64,000 nucleotides of DNA from an uncultured Prevotellaceae bacterium (GTDB lineage Bacteria; Bacteroidota; Bacteroidia; Bacteroidales; Bacteroidaceae), in contig CADCIB010000004.1 in assembly GCA_902801375.1 (NCBI GenBank), positions 87,864 through 151,863 on the forward strand. Direction: 5' to 3'. The notes under the pieces were generated by a model. It saw nothing but the letters and a program-made list of their open reading frames with translations. It was not told the DNA's origin and did no database searches. Positions 42,728-50,739 of this stretch are shown piece by piece (position 1 is the stretch's first letter; every line of letters starts with the position of its first letter). The translations under genes were made by a program, and so were the position numbers.

Positions 42728-45274
42728 TTATTCCTCGGGGGTGAAAACGATGAGCGTGAACGTCACCCTTGACGACCCTTCGTTGGGCAAGGTGTCAGTA
42801 GTTGTTTTTACGTAAGTATTGGTGTCTGTCCATGTCGACCCGTCATCCTTGGCTGTGTATTCCCACGATTCCGTTCTCGTGTATACTTCCGATCGGTTCA
42901 GCGTGACGTTCTCTAATGTGATGGTACCATCTAATTTACACGAGCCGTCACTCCACCACCCACAACCAATAGACTGCCCGCTGAAGCTATAGTTCCATTG
43001 TTCTGTGGTGATACCAGTCTTTGTGTAGTGTACGTCGACGTATTTCCCCTGTACCCAATCTGTGCTATTGGTCTGAACCCCACTTTCGTATTCGTATGTA
43101 CACGACATGTTGCCGTCGGTGAGGTACGCCAGTCCGTCAACCATCTTGATGGTTAGCTCCAACTGCCACACCTTTCCTTCTTCGGTCTTTGAACCAGTTA
43201 AGATAATCTTGTCACCCGACTTTGTGATTTCTGCGTTCAGATACGGATTGTACGGATACCCTCCGGTTGAGAAGTTGGTGTCGCTCTCTTCTGTCGTGTC
43301 GCTGGTTGTTTCGTTATTGAATGTTTCGACGACGTGCGTCGTTCGATGAATGGGTACATTGAAATAGCACTCGACAGGTTCGACAGCAGTTGGCAGGAGG
43401 TCTACTCTTTTAAAAACATTGCCCTCATAACCCATGTAGTCGGATGCAGTCGAGGGTATATCATACTCGATGCCCAGCGTCTTGAAACAGGGATTCAAGG
43501 TGTAGCGTCCGGGGGGCAAGTCCAGTTGTATCTCCGATGTCAACGAATCTTTTGTGAACGTGTGAGGCAATGTAGCATACTTCGGCTCGATGCCTTCGCC
43601 GCGAACTCCTATTTCTGTAGGCAGCAGGCTGCGGTTCTTACTGGTTACGCTGGCAGTGATGCGTCCCTTTGGATAGCCTGGATCCACCTCGTAGGTTGTC
43701 TTGATGGCCTGGGGAATCATCTTGGTGTTGGTCTGGAAGAACGACTTGTTGGCCGAAAGGAACTGATGCTCCTCCCTGTCGCCGAAGAGATACTCCGTCG
43801 TGGCTTTCGCCTCCAGGTCGCAGCTCAGTCCGGTGAATGTCAGTCCGCTGCTGAAGAAAGCCCCGTAAAGATAGTTGGGTTTGTCCTGATAGGCCGAGAA
43901 CGAGGCCAGCTTGACGGTACCCTCCACCTTGGGTCCCACGAAGAGGTCGAGGCCTACGCGGCAGAAGAACAGGTCGGAGAACCAGTCGCAGGTCTCGATG
44001 TTGGCGCTGAACTTGAGGGCGGCCTGCACGAATCCCGACAGCGTCAGCTCGGCCGAGCCGGTGTCGATGGCATCTTCGTCGGCAGCCTTTCCCCGGTCGT
44101 GGCTCGTCATGTAGTATTGAGCCGGGAAGATGCTGTTGCTGTCGAACACGAAGTTCTGCGAGATGCCGAAGCCCACCTTGGGGAAGCTCACCTTGGCAGC
44201 CAGCTCACCGCCTCCCCTGATGACAAACTGCGGCAACGGCAGCGTCTGGAAGATGGGACATTGTACAGGGAACTTCAGGGCTTTGAGGAACTTCGGTATG
44301 CCGTCAACTTCTGCCTCGAAGCTCTTGGAGGCCTTGACGGTAAGCGTGGGTGTGATGTCGAAGTCGGCGGGCAGCTCGAACTTCACGAACACTCTGCGCC
44401 ACGAGCAGTTGTATGTCACGCGCATGCTGACCTTCATCTCCACATCGGCACCGAGGTCTATGTTCACACCTTCCTTGGGTTCCCACGAGCGGGCAATGGT
44501 GGTCTCGAGGTCGAAGAGGTGCTTCTCGAAGTCGTCCTCGTAGCCCTTGCGAGGCCCGCGGCGTGGCGTTCCGTCGGGATGGCAGCCTGCTATGCGGCGG
44601 CTCAAGTTGCCCTCTGGGTCGGTGTAGATACGCTCCGTGGTGATGAATTGGTCGAACACGTCGCCATAGCTGTCCAAGGGGCCGTACTCCAGACGGATCT
44701 TTTTGCATCCGTCGGGCTCCAGGTCGTAGTATTTGTAGACCTCCGTCAACTTGCCGCTGAAGCCTGTCTCTCCGTAATAGGGCGTCTCGATGCTGGCGAA
44801 GGTGTCGCCTACCTTCAGGTCGAGATTCCACCATTCAAAGCCTTTCGGCAGATGGAGATAGACCCTGGATCTTCCGTTCAGTTCGATGTATTCGGGCAGT
44901 ATGCCTAACTCATCGAAGTTGTGGAAACGCTCGTTGAAGCGTATCTCCGGCTGCTGGAAGCCCACCGAGTCGATGGCGGCCAGTGGGATGCGATAGGTAG
45001 AGTCGGCCAGCACGATGTCTTGCACGACGTACTCCTCGTGCTCGATGCTGTCGAGGTCGAACTTCGAGACGCTCATGCTCTGTACCTCATCGAAGAAGAA
45101 GCCGTCGAAGTTGCCGTCGTTGCGGTAGATGTAGAAAGCCTCTTGTGCCCTCAGCTCATTGAACATTGCATGCACGTTGAGTATGGCGAGCAATAAGAGC
45201 AGCTTAAAACAAATCTCGCTCCCCGCTCCCCGTGCATCACTCCACGGTAGTCTAAATAATTGCTTCGTTTTCAT
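42728..45274 (-). CDS. Large secreted protein of unknown function
   Basis: The 848-residue protein has an N-terminal segment common in Prevotella surface proteins: EAFYIYRNDGNFDGFFFDEV, then DSTYRIPLAAIDSVGF. A long beta-rich region and a Thr/Ser/Trp-rich C-terminus (SWEYTAKDDGSTWTDTNTYV) follow. I do not know a function or catalytic motif. The signal peptide is odd: MKTKQLF and KLLLLLAILNVHA would form a normal one, but RLPWSDARGAGSEICF is wedged between them, encoded by a G-rich stretch (45216-45250) like that in the methyltransferase gene. Its ATG overlaps the stop of the preceding gene by 4 bp, so the two are translationally coupled. It may lack its own sorting tail and rely on the partner. 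Confidence 0.75.
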   Translation of the reverse strand: MKTKQLFRLPWSDARGAGSEICFKLLLLLAILNVHAMFNELRAQEAFYIYRNDGNFDGFFFDEVQSMSVSKFDLDSIEHEEYVVQDIVLADSTYRIPLAAIDSVGFQQPEIRFNERFHNFDELGILPEYIELNGRSRVYLHLPKGFEWWNLDLKVGDTFASIETPYYGETGFSGKLTEVYKYYDLEPDGCKKIRLEYGPLDSYGDVFDQFITTERIYTDPEGNLSRRIAGCHPDGTPRRGPRKGYEDDFEKHLFDLETTIARSWEPKEGVNIDLGADVEMKVSMRVTYNCSWRRVFVKFELPADFDITPTLTVKASKSFEAEVDGIPKFLKALKFPVQCPIFQTLPLPQFVIRGGGELAAKVSFPKVGFGISQNFVFDSNSIFPAQYYMTSHDRGKAADEDAIDTGSAELTLSGFVQAALKFSANIETCDWFSDLFFCRVGLDLFVGPKVEGTVKLASFSAYQDKPNYLYGAFFSSGLTFTGLSCDLEAKATTEYLFGDREEHQFLSANKSFFQTNTKMIPQAIKTTYEVDPGYPKGRITASVTSKNRSLLPTEIGVRGEGIEPKYATLPHTFTKDSLTSEIQLDLPPGRYTLNPCFKTLGIEYDIPSTASDYMGYEGNVFKRVDLLPTAVEPVECYFNVPIHRTTHVVETFNNETTSDTTEESDTNFSTGGYPYNPYLNAEITKSGDKIILTGSKTEEGKVWQLELTIKMVDGLAYLTDGNMSCTYEYESGVQTNSTDWVQGKYVDVHYTKTGITTEQWNYSFSGQSIGCGWWSDGSCKLDGTITLENVTLNRSEVYTRTESWEYTAKDDGSTWTDTNTYVKTTTDTLPNEGSSRVTFTLIVFTPEE
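45216..45250. repeat. G-rich insert in a signal-peptide coding region
   Basis: Minus strand reads GGAGTGATGCACGGGGAGC then GGGGAGCGAG. It shares 11-12-mers with 3868-3926 and splits an otherwise normal signal peptide. Confidence 0.6.
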
Positions 45275-45759
45275 CGCTTCATAAATTTATAGGTTGCGTC
45301 GCCTGCCTTGATGATGTAGGTGCCAGCGGGCTGGCCCATGAGAGAGATGAGAGTGGTCTGCCCGTCATGGGCGGTCAGTGTCTGCAGGAGTTTCCCGTCG
45401 GGCGAATACACGTCGAGGCGCAAGCCGTCGGGCAGTCCGTCGAAGGTCATCTGGTCGCTGCCCTGTGCAAAGCGTATCTCGCCGGGGCGAACAACGGAGG
45501 TCGGCACGTCCTTCCCACCCCTGTAGGTGTAGCGCAGCACTTGCTCGAGCGGATAGCTGATGGTCGTGGTGGCCGAGTTGAGCAAGAGCGCACCGTTGTC
45601 GAATGTTGTCACGGGTTCATCCGTCAGGTCGTGATAGACTCTCGACCCGTCGGCGAGCCATACGACGAGCTGCTGTTTCTGCCCGCCACCGGTTTGTGCG
45701 AGCATAGCTGCGGGAAGCGCCAGCAGCATGGTTGTCAGAAGAATGATTGTCTTTTTCAT
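45271..45759 (-). CDS. Secreted protein with T9SS type A-like sorting domain
   Basis: The ATG at 45759 (MKKTIILLTTMLLALPAAMLAQ, a clean signal peptide) is chosen because the longer frame from 45798 would start inside the promoter. The 162-residue protein has a short N-terminal domain (QQLVVWLADGSRVYHDLTDEP) followed by LPDGLRLDVYSPDGKLLQTL and MGQPAGTYIIKAGDATYKF. These match the beta-sandwich of type IX secretion sorting domains, which direct cargo across the outer membrane before removal. It is first in a two-gene operon and overlaps the 848-residue gene by 4 bp. It may be little more than a sorted carrier or partner domain; that is inference. Confidence 0.78.
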   Translation of the reverse strand: MKKTIILLTTMLLALPAAMLAQTGGGQKQQLVVWLADGSRVYHDLTDEPVTTFDNGALLLNSATTTISYPLEQVLRYTYRGGKDVPTSVVRPGEIRFAQGSDQMTFDGLPDGLRLDVYSPDGKLLQTLTAHDGQTTLISLMGQPAGTYIIKAGDATYKFMKR

Positions 45760-45786
45760 CGGTCGTATGATTTGAAAATGATAGTG

Positions 45787-45817
45787 CAAAGGTAACATCT
45801 TTTTCCGTATTCACAAA
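45787..45817 (-). promoter_or_regulatory. Bacteroidetes-type promoter of the two-gene secreted module
   Basis: Minus-strand TTTG (45817-45814), 19 bp, TACCTTTG (45794-45787), about 28 bp before the ATG at 45759. Confidence 0.8.
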
Positions 45818-45850
45818 CAAATTTCCGCCTTTTGTTTATTGTCGGTTTTG

Positions 45851-46004
45851 TTTTTGCGTCATAAACATGTTATTTTTGCGTCAGAAACATGGTGTTTATG
45901 AGTCATTAACATGGTGTTTATGCCTCAGTAACATAGTGTTTATGCCTCAGTAACATGGTGTTTTTGCGTCAGAAACACGATGTTTTTGCGTCAGAAACAA
46001 ATTG
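45851..46004. repeat. 22-bp tandem array C (seven copies)
   Basis: Seven copies start at 45851, 45873, 45895, 45917, 45939, 45961 and 45983 with no gap and no length change (7 x 22 = 154 bp). The commonest form is TTTTTGCGTCAGAAACATGG plus TG; middle copies read TTTATGCCTCAGTAACATGG. The outer copies are most alike, as are copies 4 and 5. It separates two divergent promoters. Confidence 0.93.
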
Positions 46005-46051
46005 CGGTTAATGAGATGATAAGTTTATTTGCGATTTTTTTTGCCCTTCTC

Positions 46052-46082
46052 TTGGCAGTTCGCAAAACATTTTGTATCTTTG
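46052..46082 (+). promoter_or_regulatory. Bacteroidetes-type promoter of the TonB receptor gene
   Basis: TTG (46052-46054), 20 bp, TATCTTTG (46075-46082). The start is 48 bp after array C. Confidence 0.82.
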
Positions 46083-46127
46083 CCGCATATTTCACATTTA
46101 AAACCATCTTTAATAATTGACAACAAT

Positions 46128-49100
46128 ATGAGAAACAAAGTTTTGTCACTATTAGCCTTGCTGCTCATCATGGCAGCAGCGGCCACGGCACAGGTCACCA
46201 CTTCGGGCATCGCTGGTAAGGTGAAGGCGGAGAACGAGGCAGTTATCGGTGCCACAATCACGGCCAAGCATGTTCCTTCGGGAACAGTCTATCGTGCGGT
46301 GACCAACCACGACGGACGTTTTACCATTCAAGGTATGCGCGTGGGAGGACCGTACAGAGTGGAAATCACCTACATTGCCTACGAGACCGTTCAGTTTGAA
46401 GGCATCTACCTGCAGTTGGGTGAGACGCAGGACCTCTCGTGCAACATGCAGGAGAGCGCCGAACTGTTGCAGGAAGTGGTGGTGACGGCACGTTCGGGTC
46501 TCGATGCCACCAAGACGGGTGCTGCGCAGAGTATCAATGCGCAGATGATTGAGAACATGCCTACGATGACGCAGAGCATCGCCGACATCGCCCGCCTGAA
46601 CCCGCAGATTGTGACCAACGGGCAGAGTGGCTCGATGTCGTTTGCCGGGTCGAACAACCGCTACAACTCGTTCCAGATTGACGGTGCCATGAACAACGAC
46701 GTGTTCGGACTCACCAGCAACGGCTCTAACGGCGGACAGGCCGGCACGCAACCCGTCTCGATGGAGACCATCGAGCAGATTCAGATCAACGTGGCCCCCT
46801 TCGACGTGCGTCAGGGCGGCTTCACGGGTGGTGCCATCAACGCCATTACCAAGAGTGGTACCAACGAGTTCCACGGCTCCGTCTACGGACATGGAATGAC
46901 CGAGCAGCTCATCGGACGTCATTATAAGAACCTCGACGGCTCGTATGCACAGCCCTACGACGACGAGGAGGAGTATCGCTTCGGTTTCACCCTCGGCGGT
47001 CCTATCGTGAAGGACAAACTCTTCTTCTTTGCCAACTTTGAGAAATCGAAGAAACAGTATCCCAGCCAGTACGGTATGGGAACGGAAGGTTCCCTCGTGA
47101 ATGCCGATGTGGCCTACGACATCCTTGACAAGGTGAAGGAAATGGCTGCCGCTCAGGGATTCGACTACAATGGTGTCTACACCGCTCCCGACAAGTTTAT
47201 CAAAAACGAGAAATACGGCTTGAAACTCGATTGGAATATCAACGAGAGCAACAAGTTCACCCTGCGCTGGAGCTATGTCGACGCCAGCCAGCTTCTGGGC
47301 ATCGGTGGCAGACTGACAGCCAACACCAACGACCACCCCTACGAGTTCGTATCGAAGACCAACACGTTTGTCGGCGAGTTGCACAGCCGTCTTTCGCAGA
47401 CTTTGAGCAACGAGCTGCGTGCCTCCTATGTCAGGGTGCGCGACCAACGTACGTCGGGTGCACCATTCCCGGGAGTCACCGTGCGCAATGTGCCCGCTAC
47501 CGACCCCAAGTCGTCGGCTACAGTCAATATCGGTAATGAGTACAGCTCGATGGCCAACGCCCTCGACCAGGACATCATCACCTTGGAGGACAACCTGACG
47601 CTGTTGGCTGGTAACCACACCATCACACTGGGTACGCACAACGAGTTCTACAAGTTCCGCAACCTCTTCATCCAGAACCTCTACGGATGCTACTATTTCA
47701 ATAGTCCCGACGACTTCAACACTTACTACGACGGCTTTATGGCAGGCTCGCCCGATGGCACGAAGATCGCCACCTACTATTTCAACCAGGCTAACGTGGA
47801 AGTGACAGGCGACCCGCGTTGGGCTGCCAAGTTCGGCGCTGGACAGCTGGGATTCTACCTGCAGGACAAGTGGGACCTGGCCAACAACTTCCAGCTCACC
47901 TTTGGCGCACGCGTGGAGATTCCGCTCTTCTTGGATACGCCTACAGCCAATGTGGCATTCAACGGCTATGCCGCCCAGCATGGATGGGGCGTGCAGACCA
48001 ACCATCGCCTGTCGAGTAACCCGCTCGTCAGTCCGCGCTTGGGATTCCGCTGGGATGCATTGAATAACAACAACCTCATCGTGCGTGGTGGCGTGGGTGT
48101 GTTCACAGGTCGTATTCCCTTCGTATGGTTGAGCAACAGCTTCAGCAACACGGGCATCCAGCTCTCCAAGTATCAGACAAGCAACAGCAAGCAGGTGGAA
48201 CTGCTGCTCGATCCCAACCGTCAGGCTGAGAACGGTGCGCGTCTGGCCAGCAGCGGTTCGCAAGAGGTGAACGTGTTCGACAAGGACTTCAAGTTCGCCC
48301 AGAGCCTGCGTGCCAACCTCGGTATCGACTTCAAGTTGTTGGGCATTAACTGGACGGCGGAAGTCATCTATTCGAAGACGCTCAACGATGTCTACTACGA
48401 GAACCTGGCTTACGAGCAGACCGGACAGACCTTCGGTGAGAAGTTCGGCTACGCCTGGGATGTGCGTCCCATGTACCAGCGCAGCACTTCCGGCACACCG
48501 TTCAACGCCATCTACCTCATCAAGAACACCTCGAAGGGATATACCTACAACCTGTCGCTGAAAGCTGAGAAACGCTTCGATTTCGGACTCGACCTCATGG
48601 CCAGCTACACCTTCACGCGGTCGAGGGCAATGTCGAGCGTCACCTCGTCGGTGGCTTCCAGCAACTGGAACAACACTCACACCTATCAGGACTCCAGTCG
48701 TCCGGAGATGGGCAACAGCGCCTTCAATATCCCGCATGTGGTGAAAGCATCAGCATTCTACAACGTCGACTACGGACGCGGCAAGCGTTTCCGCACCACC
48801 ATTGGCTTGCTCTATGAAGGCCGTAGCGGCTCGCCCTATTCGCTCATCTACTACAACGACCTCAATGGCGACAACGGACGTGGCAACGACCTGATGTTCA
48901 TCCCCACCGACGCACAGGCCGACCAGATGGTGTTCGTGGCCAACAGCCAGTATTCGGCTGAGGAGCAACTTGCCAACTTCAAGCAGTGGCTGGGTAGCAC
49001 TCGTTATCTCCGCGACCATCGCGGCGAATACTACAAGCGCTATGCCGACAACATGCCCTTCGAGAGCCATTTCGATGTGCATGTAGCCGAGAAGTTCAAG

Positions 49101-49346
49101 TTCCGCGTAGGGCAGCAGATGCATGCCCTTGAGCTCTCGCTCGACATCATGAACGTGGCCAACCTCCTGAACAAAGACTGGGGCCGCACCTACAGCTCGA
49201 GCTACAGCAGCGACTTCTACTCACCGCTCACCTACAGCGGCGAAGGCAAGTTCCAGTTCCTGCATGCCGGCGACTATAGCTTGAAGACCCCAAGCGACTA
49301 CTACAGCCGCTGGCGCGGACAACTTTCCTTGAAGTATACGTTCTGA
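46128..49346 (+). CDS. TonB-dependent receptor, Oar-like, without a SusD partner
   Basis: The start is ATG 46128 (MRNKVLSLLALLLIMAAAATAQ); the longer frame begins with TTG upstream of the promoter. The 1072-residue protein has a carboxypeptidase-regulatory-like domain (about 22-105, GRFTIQGMRVGGPYRVEITY) and a plug (about 110-240, SFAGSNNRYNSFQIDGAMNN). The rest is a large outer-membrane barrel ending in an aromatic-rich strand (RWRGQLSLKYTF). The plug's 'NSFQIDG...NAITKSGTNEFHGS' pattern (quoted in parts) fits Oar-type receptors rather than SusC. No SusD follows; a small cupin gene lies 48 bp downstream. The substrate is unknown. Confidence 0.9.
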   Translation: MRNKVLSLLALLLIMAAAATAQVTTSGIAGKVKAENEAVIGATITAKHVPSGTVYRAVTNHDGRFTIQGMRVGGPYRVEITYIAYETVQFEGIYLQLGETQDLSCNMQESAELLQEVVVTARSGLDATKTGAAQSINAQMIENMPTMTQSIADIARLNPQIVTNGQSGSMSFAGSNNRYNSFQIDGAMNNDVFGLTSNGSNGGQAGTQPVSMETIEQIQINVAPFDVRQGGFTGGAINAITKSGTNEFHGSVYGHGMTEQLIGRHYKNLDGSYAQPYDDEEEYRFGFTLGGPIVKDKLFFFANFEKSKKQYPSQYGMGTEGSLVNADVAYDILDKVKEMAAAQGFDYNGVYTAPDKFIKNEKYGLKLDWNINESNKFTLRWSYVDASQLLGIGGRLTANTNDHPYEFVSKTNTFVGELHSRLSQTLSNELRASYVRVRDQRTSGAPFPGVTVRNVPATDPKSSATVNIGNEYSSMANALDQDIITLEDNLTLLAGNHTITLGTHNEFYKFRNLFIQNLYGCYYFNSPDDFNTYYDGFMAGSPDGTKIATYYFNQANVEVTGDPRWAAKFGAGQLGFYLQDKWDLANNFQLTFGARVEIPLFLDTPTANVAFNGYAAQHGWGVQTNHRLSSNPLVSPRLGFRWDALNNNNLIVRGGVGVFTGRIPFVWLSNSFSNTGIQLSKYQTSNSKQVELLLDPNRQAENGARLASSGSQEVNVFDKDFKFAQSLRANLGIDFKLLGINWTAEVIYSKTLNDVYYENLAYEQTGQTFGEKFGYAWDVRPMYQRSTSGTPFNAIYLIKNTSKGYTYNLSLKAEKRFDFGLDLMASYTFTRSRAMSSVTSSVASSNWNNTHTYQDSSRPEMGNSAFNIPHVVKASAFYNVDYGRGKRFRTTIGLLYEGRSGSPYSLIYYNDLNGDNGRGNDLMFIPTDAQADQMVFVANSQYSAEEQLANFKQWLGSTRYLRDHRGEYYKRYADNMPFESHFDVHVAEKFKFRVGQQMHALELSLDIMNVANLLNKDWGRTYSSSYSSDFYSPLTYSGEGKFQFLHAGDYSLKTPSDYYSRWRGQLSLKYTF

Positions 49347-49394
49347 TTTTTCAGTTAACAACTTAAAAAGTATCAACTTGTCAACTTAAATAAA

Positions 49395-49745
49395 ATGAAA
49401 ATAGATTTCAACAGGATTGCCGAAGGCATCATCCCTAACTTCAAGGGCGGCAAAGGAATGTACATCATGAAGCATTATTCTGATGGACAAGTGAAGGTCA
49501 TGATGGGCAAACTGCGCCCAGGACATTCCATCGGCTTGCATCGCCACGAAGGAAACAGCGAGGTGGTGTATGTGCTGAGTGGTGTGGCCACCTGCCTCTA
49601 CGAAGGCGAGGAGTTCACGTTGCTGCCTGGCGATGTGCACTATTGCGCCATGGGTAAGGAGCACTCGCTCATCAACAATGGTACCGAGGACCTTACCTTC
49701 TTCGCCGTCGTGCCAGAACATTGTCTGGCAATGGAAGAGAAGTAA
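49395..49745 (+). CDS. Small cupin-domain protein
   Basis: The 116-residue protein is a single cupin barrel. Motif 1 is GLHRHEGNSEVVYVLSG (His49, His51, Glu56) and motif 2 is PGDVHYCAMGKEHSLINNG (His90), a complete metal-binding set. Stand-alone cupins of this size act as metal-dependent isomerases, dioxygenases or sensors, and sequence does not decide which. No signal peptide, so cytoplasmic. It lies 48 bp after the TonB receptor gene and just before a terminator. Confidence 0.86.
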   Translation: MKIDFNRIAEGIIPNFKGGKGMYIMKHYSDGQVKVMMGKLRPGHSIGLHRHEGNSEVVYVLSGVATCLYEGEEFTLLPGDVHYCAMGKEHSLINNGTEDLTFFAVVPEHCLAMEEK

Positions 49746-49776
49746 GTTCGGGTAGAGTCTTTTGGGCTCATAGAAA

Positions 49777-49822
49777 ACGTGCCGATTGTCTGGAAGGCTC
49801 GACAATCGGCACGTCTTTTTAT
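49777..49822. terminator. Bidirectional terminator after the cupin gene
   Basis: ACGTGCCGATTGTC (49777-49790) pairs perfectly with GACAATCGGCACGT (49801-49814), then CTTTTTATT. The minus strand has TTTT after the stem. Confidence 0.92.
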
Positions 49823-50223
49823 TCTTGTGTCGCGCTGTCGGGTAGGGCGGCATCAACGTCTTCTACTGCGAGTGAGTCCAGCTCGAGCGAATCTATGGCG
49901 AGCGAATCCACCTCCCCATAATGGGGCGGGTGATGCTGTCCTACGGCGATGCCGATGACGCTGAGGAAGGTGATGGTGGCCGTGATGACAAGGGCCAGCA
50001 GCGATATAATGGCAATCAGCCATCGGCGCTGGAACAGGGCGGCTACGAAAACCACCACCTGTACGGCAAGCAAAGCGAAAGAAAGGAGCATGCACGCGAT
50101 ACCCAGATCATTCAGGTCGTAGATGATGGAGCCACAGGCACCCAGACTGAGAATGATGCAAACGACTGGGGGCACATAGAAGTAGGTCACCAGTTTGCGG
50201 AAGAAACGTTTCAGACTTTCCAT
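49819..50223 (-). CDS. Small membrane protein, function unknown
   Basis: The 134-residue protein has four or so hydrophobic segments (FYVPPVVCIILSLGACGSII, ACMLLSFALLAVQVVVFVAA, LIAIISLLALVITATITFLS). An acidic, Ser/Leu-repeated C-terminal tail (EVDSLAIDSLELDSLAVEDV) follows. I do not recognise the family. It is the third gene of a minus-strand run (acyltransferase, guanine deaminase, this protein), 21 bp after the deaminase. The stop lies beside the terminator arm at 49777-49814. Confidence 0.75.
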   Translation of the reverse strand: MESLKRFFRKLVTYFYVPPVVCIILSLGACGSIIYDLNDLGIACMLLSFALLAVQVVVFVAALFQRRWLIAIISLLALVITATITFLSVIGIAVGQHHPPHYGEVDSLAIDSLELDSLAVEDVDAALPDSATQE

Positions 50224-50244
50224 TTTGTTTGCTGTTCCTTAGCG

Positions 50245-50718
50245 TTAGTACTCTATTTTGTCTTCTTTCTCCTCCCATGCGCGGAAGGCGTTCAGCGCCT
50301 CTTCGTGCAGGATGAACGTCTGTTGCAGTTCGCGCTCGTTCATGGGTTTCTCCAGTTCGCGGTAGATAAAGGCATCGCTGAAGCCTATCTTGTCAGCATC
50401 CACCTGATTGCAACCGCAAAACACGTGGCTGATACGTGCCCAATAGATGGCGCCTAAGCACATAGGACAGGGTTCGCATGAGGTATAGATGGTGCTGCCG
50501 CTGAGGTCGAAAGTCTTCAGCTTCTGGCAGGCTGTACGAATGGCGCTTACTTCAGCGTGTGCCGTTGGGTCGTGGTTTGCCGTTACGCGATTCACGCCCG
50601 TTGCGATCACTTCGTCGTCCTTGACGATGACGGCACCAAATGGACCGCCTCCGTTCTTCACATTCTCTACGGCCAGTTCTATGGCCATACGCATGAATTT
50701 CTCATTCTTGTTCTCCAT
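50245..50718 (-). CDS. guaD: Guanine deaminase / nucleoside deaminase (CDA fold)
   Basis: The start is ATG 50718 (MENKNEKFMRMAIELAVENV); a TTG at 50739, touching the previous stop, would add seven residues. The 157-residue protein has the cytidine-deaminase zinc site: THAE-type TAHAEVSAIR (His54, catalytic Glu56) and TSCEPCPMCLGAIYWA (Cys84, Cys87). The C-terminal EEALNAFRAWEEKEDKIEY resembles the domain-swapped tail of Bacillus-type guanine deaminase, which converts guanine to xanthine and ammonia. A related tRNA adenosine deaminase is less likely because of that tail. It follows the acyltransferase by about 20 bp. Confidence 0.9.
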   Translation of the reverse strand: MENKNEKFMRMAIELAVENVKNGGGPFGAVIVKDDEVIATGVNRVTANHDPTAHAEVSAIRTACQKLKTFDLSGSTIYTSCEPCPMCLGAIYWARISHVFCGCNQVDADKIGFSDAFIYRELEKPMNERELQQTFILHEEALNAFRAWEEKEDKIEY

Positions 50719-50739
50719 ATTACTATTTTTTGTGTTCAA

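Noticed and set aside
43334-44908. Open frame of 524 codons on the plus strand
   Set aside because: It is a shadow of the 848-residue secreted protein gene, with no motif or promoter of its own.
45851-46004. CRISPR array
   Set aside because: Units are directly adjacent with no spacers, the 22-bp unit is short, and no cas gene is present in the window.
46152-48737. Open frame of 861 codons on the minus strand
   Set aside because: It lies wholly inside the TonB receptor gene on the other strand, whose motifs are clear. The antisense protein is His/Val/Leu-rich without recognisable domains.
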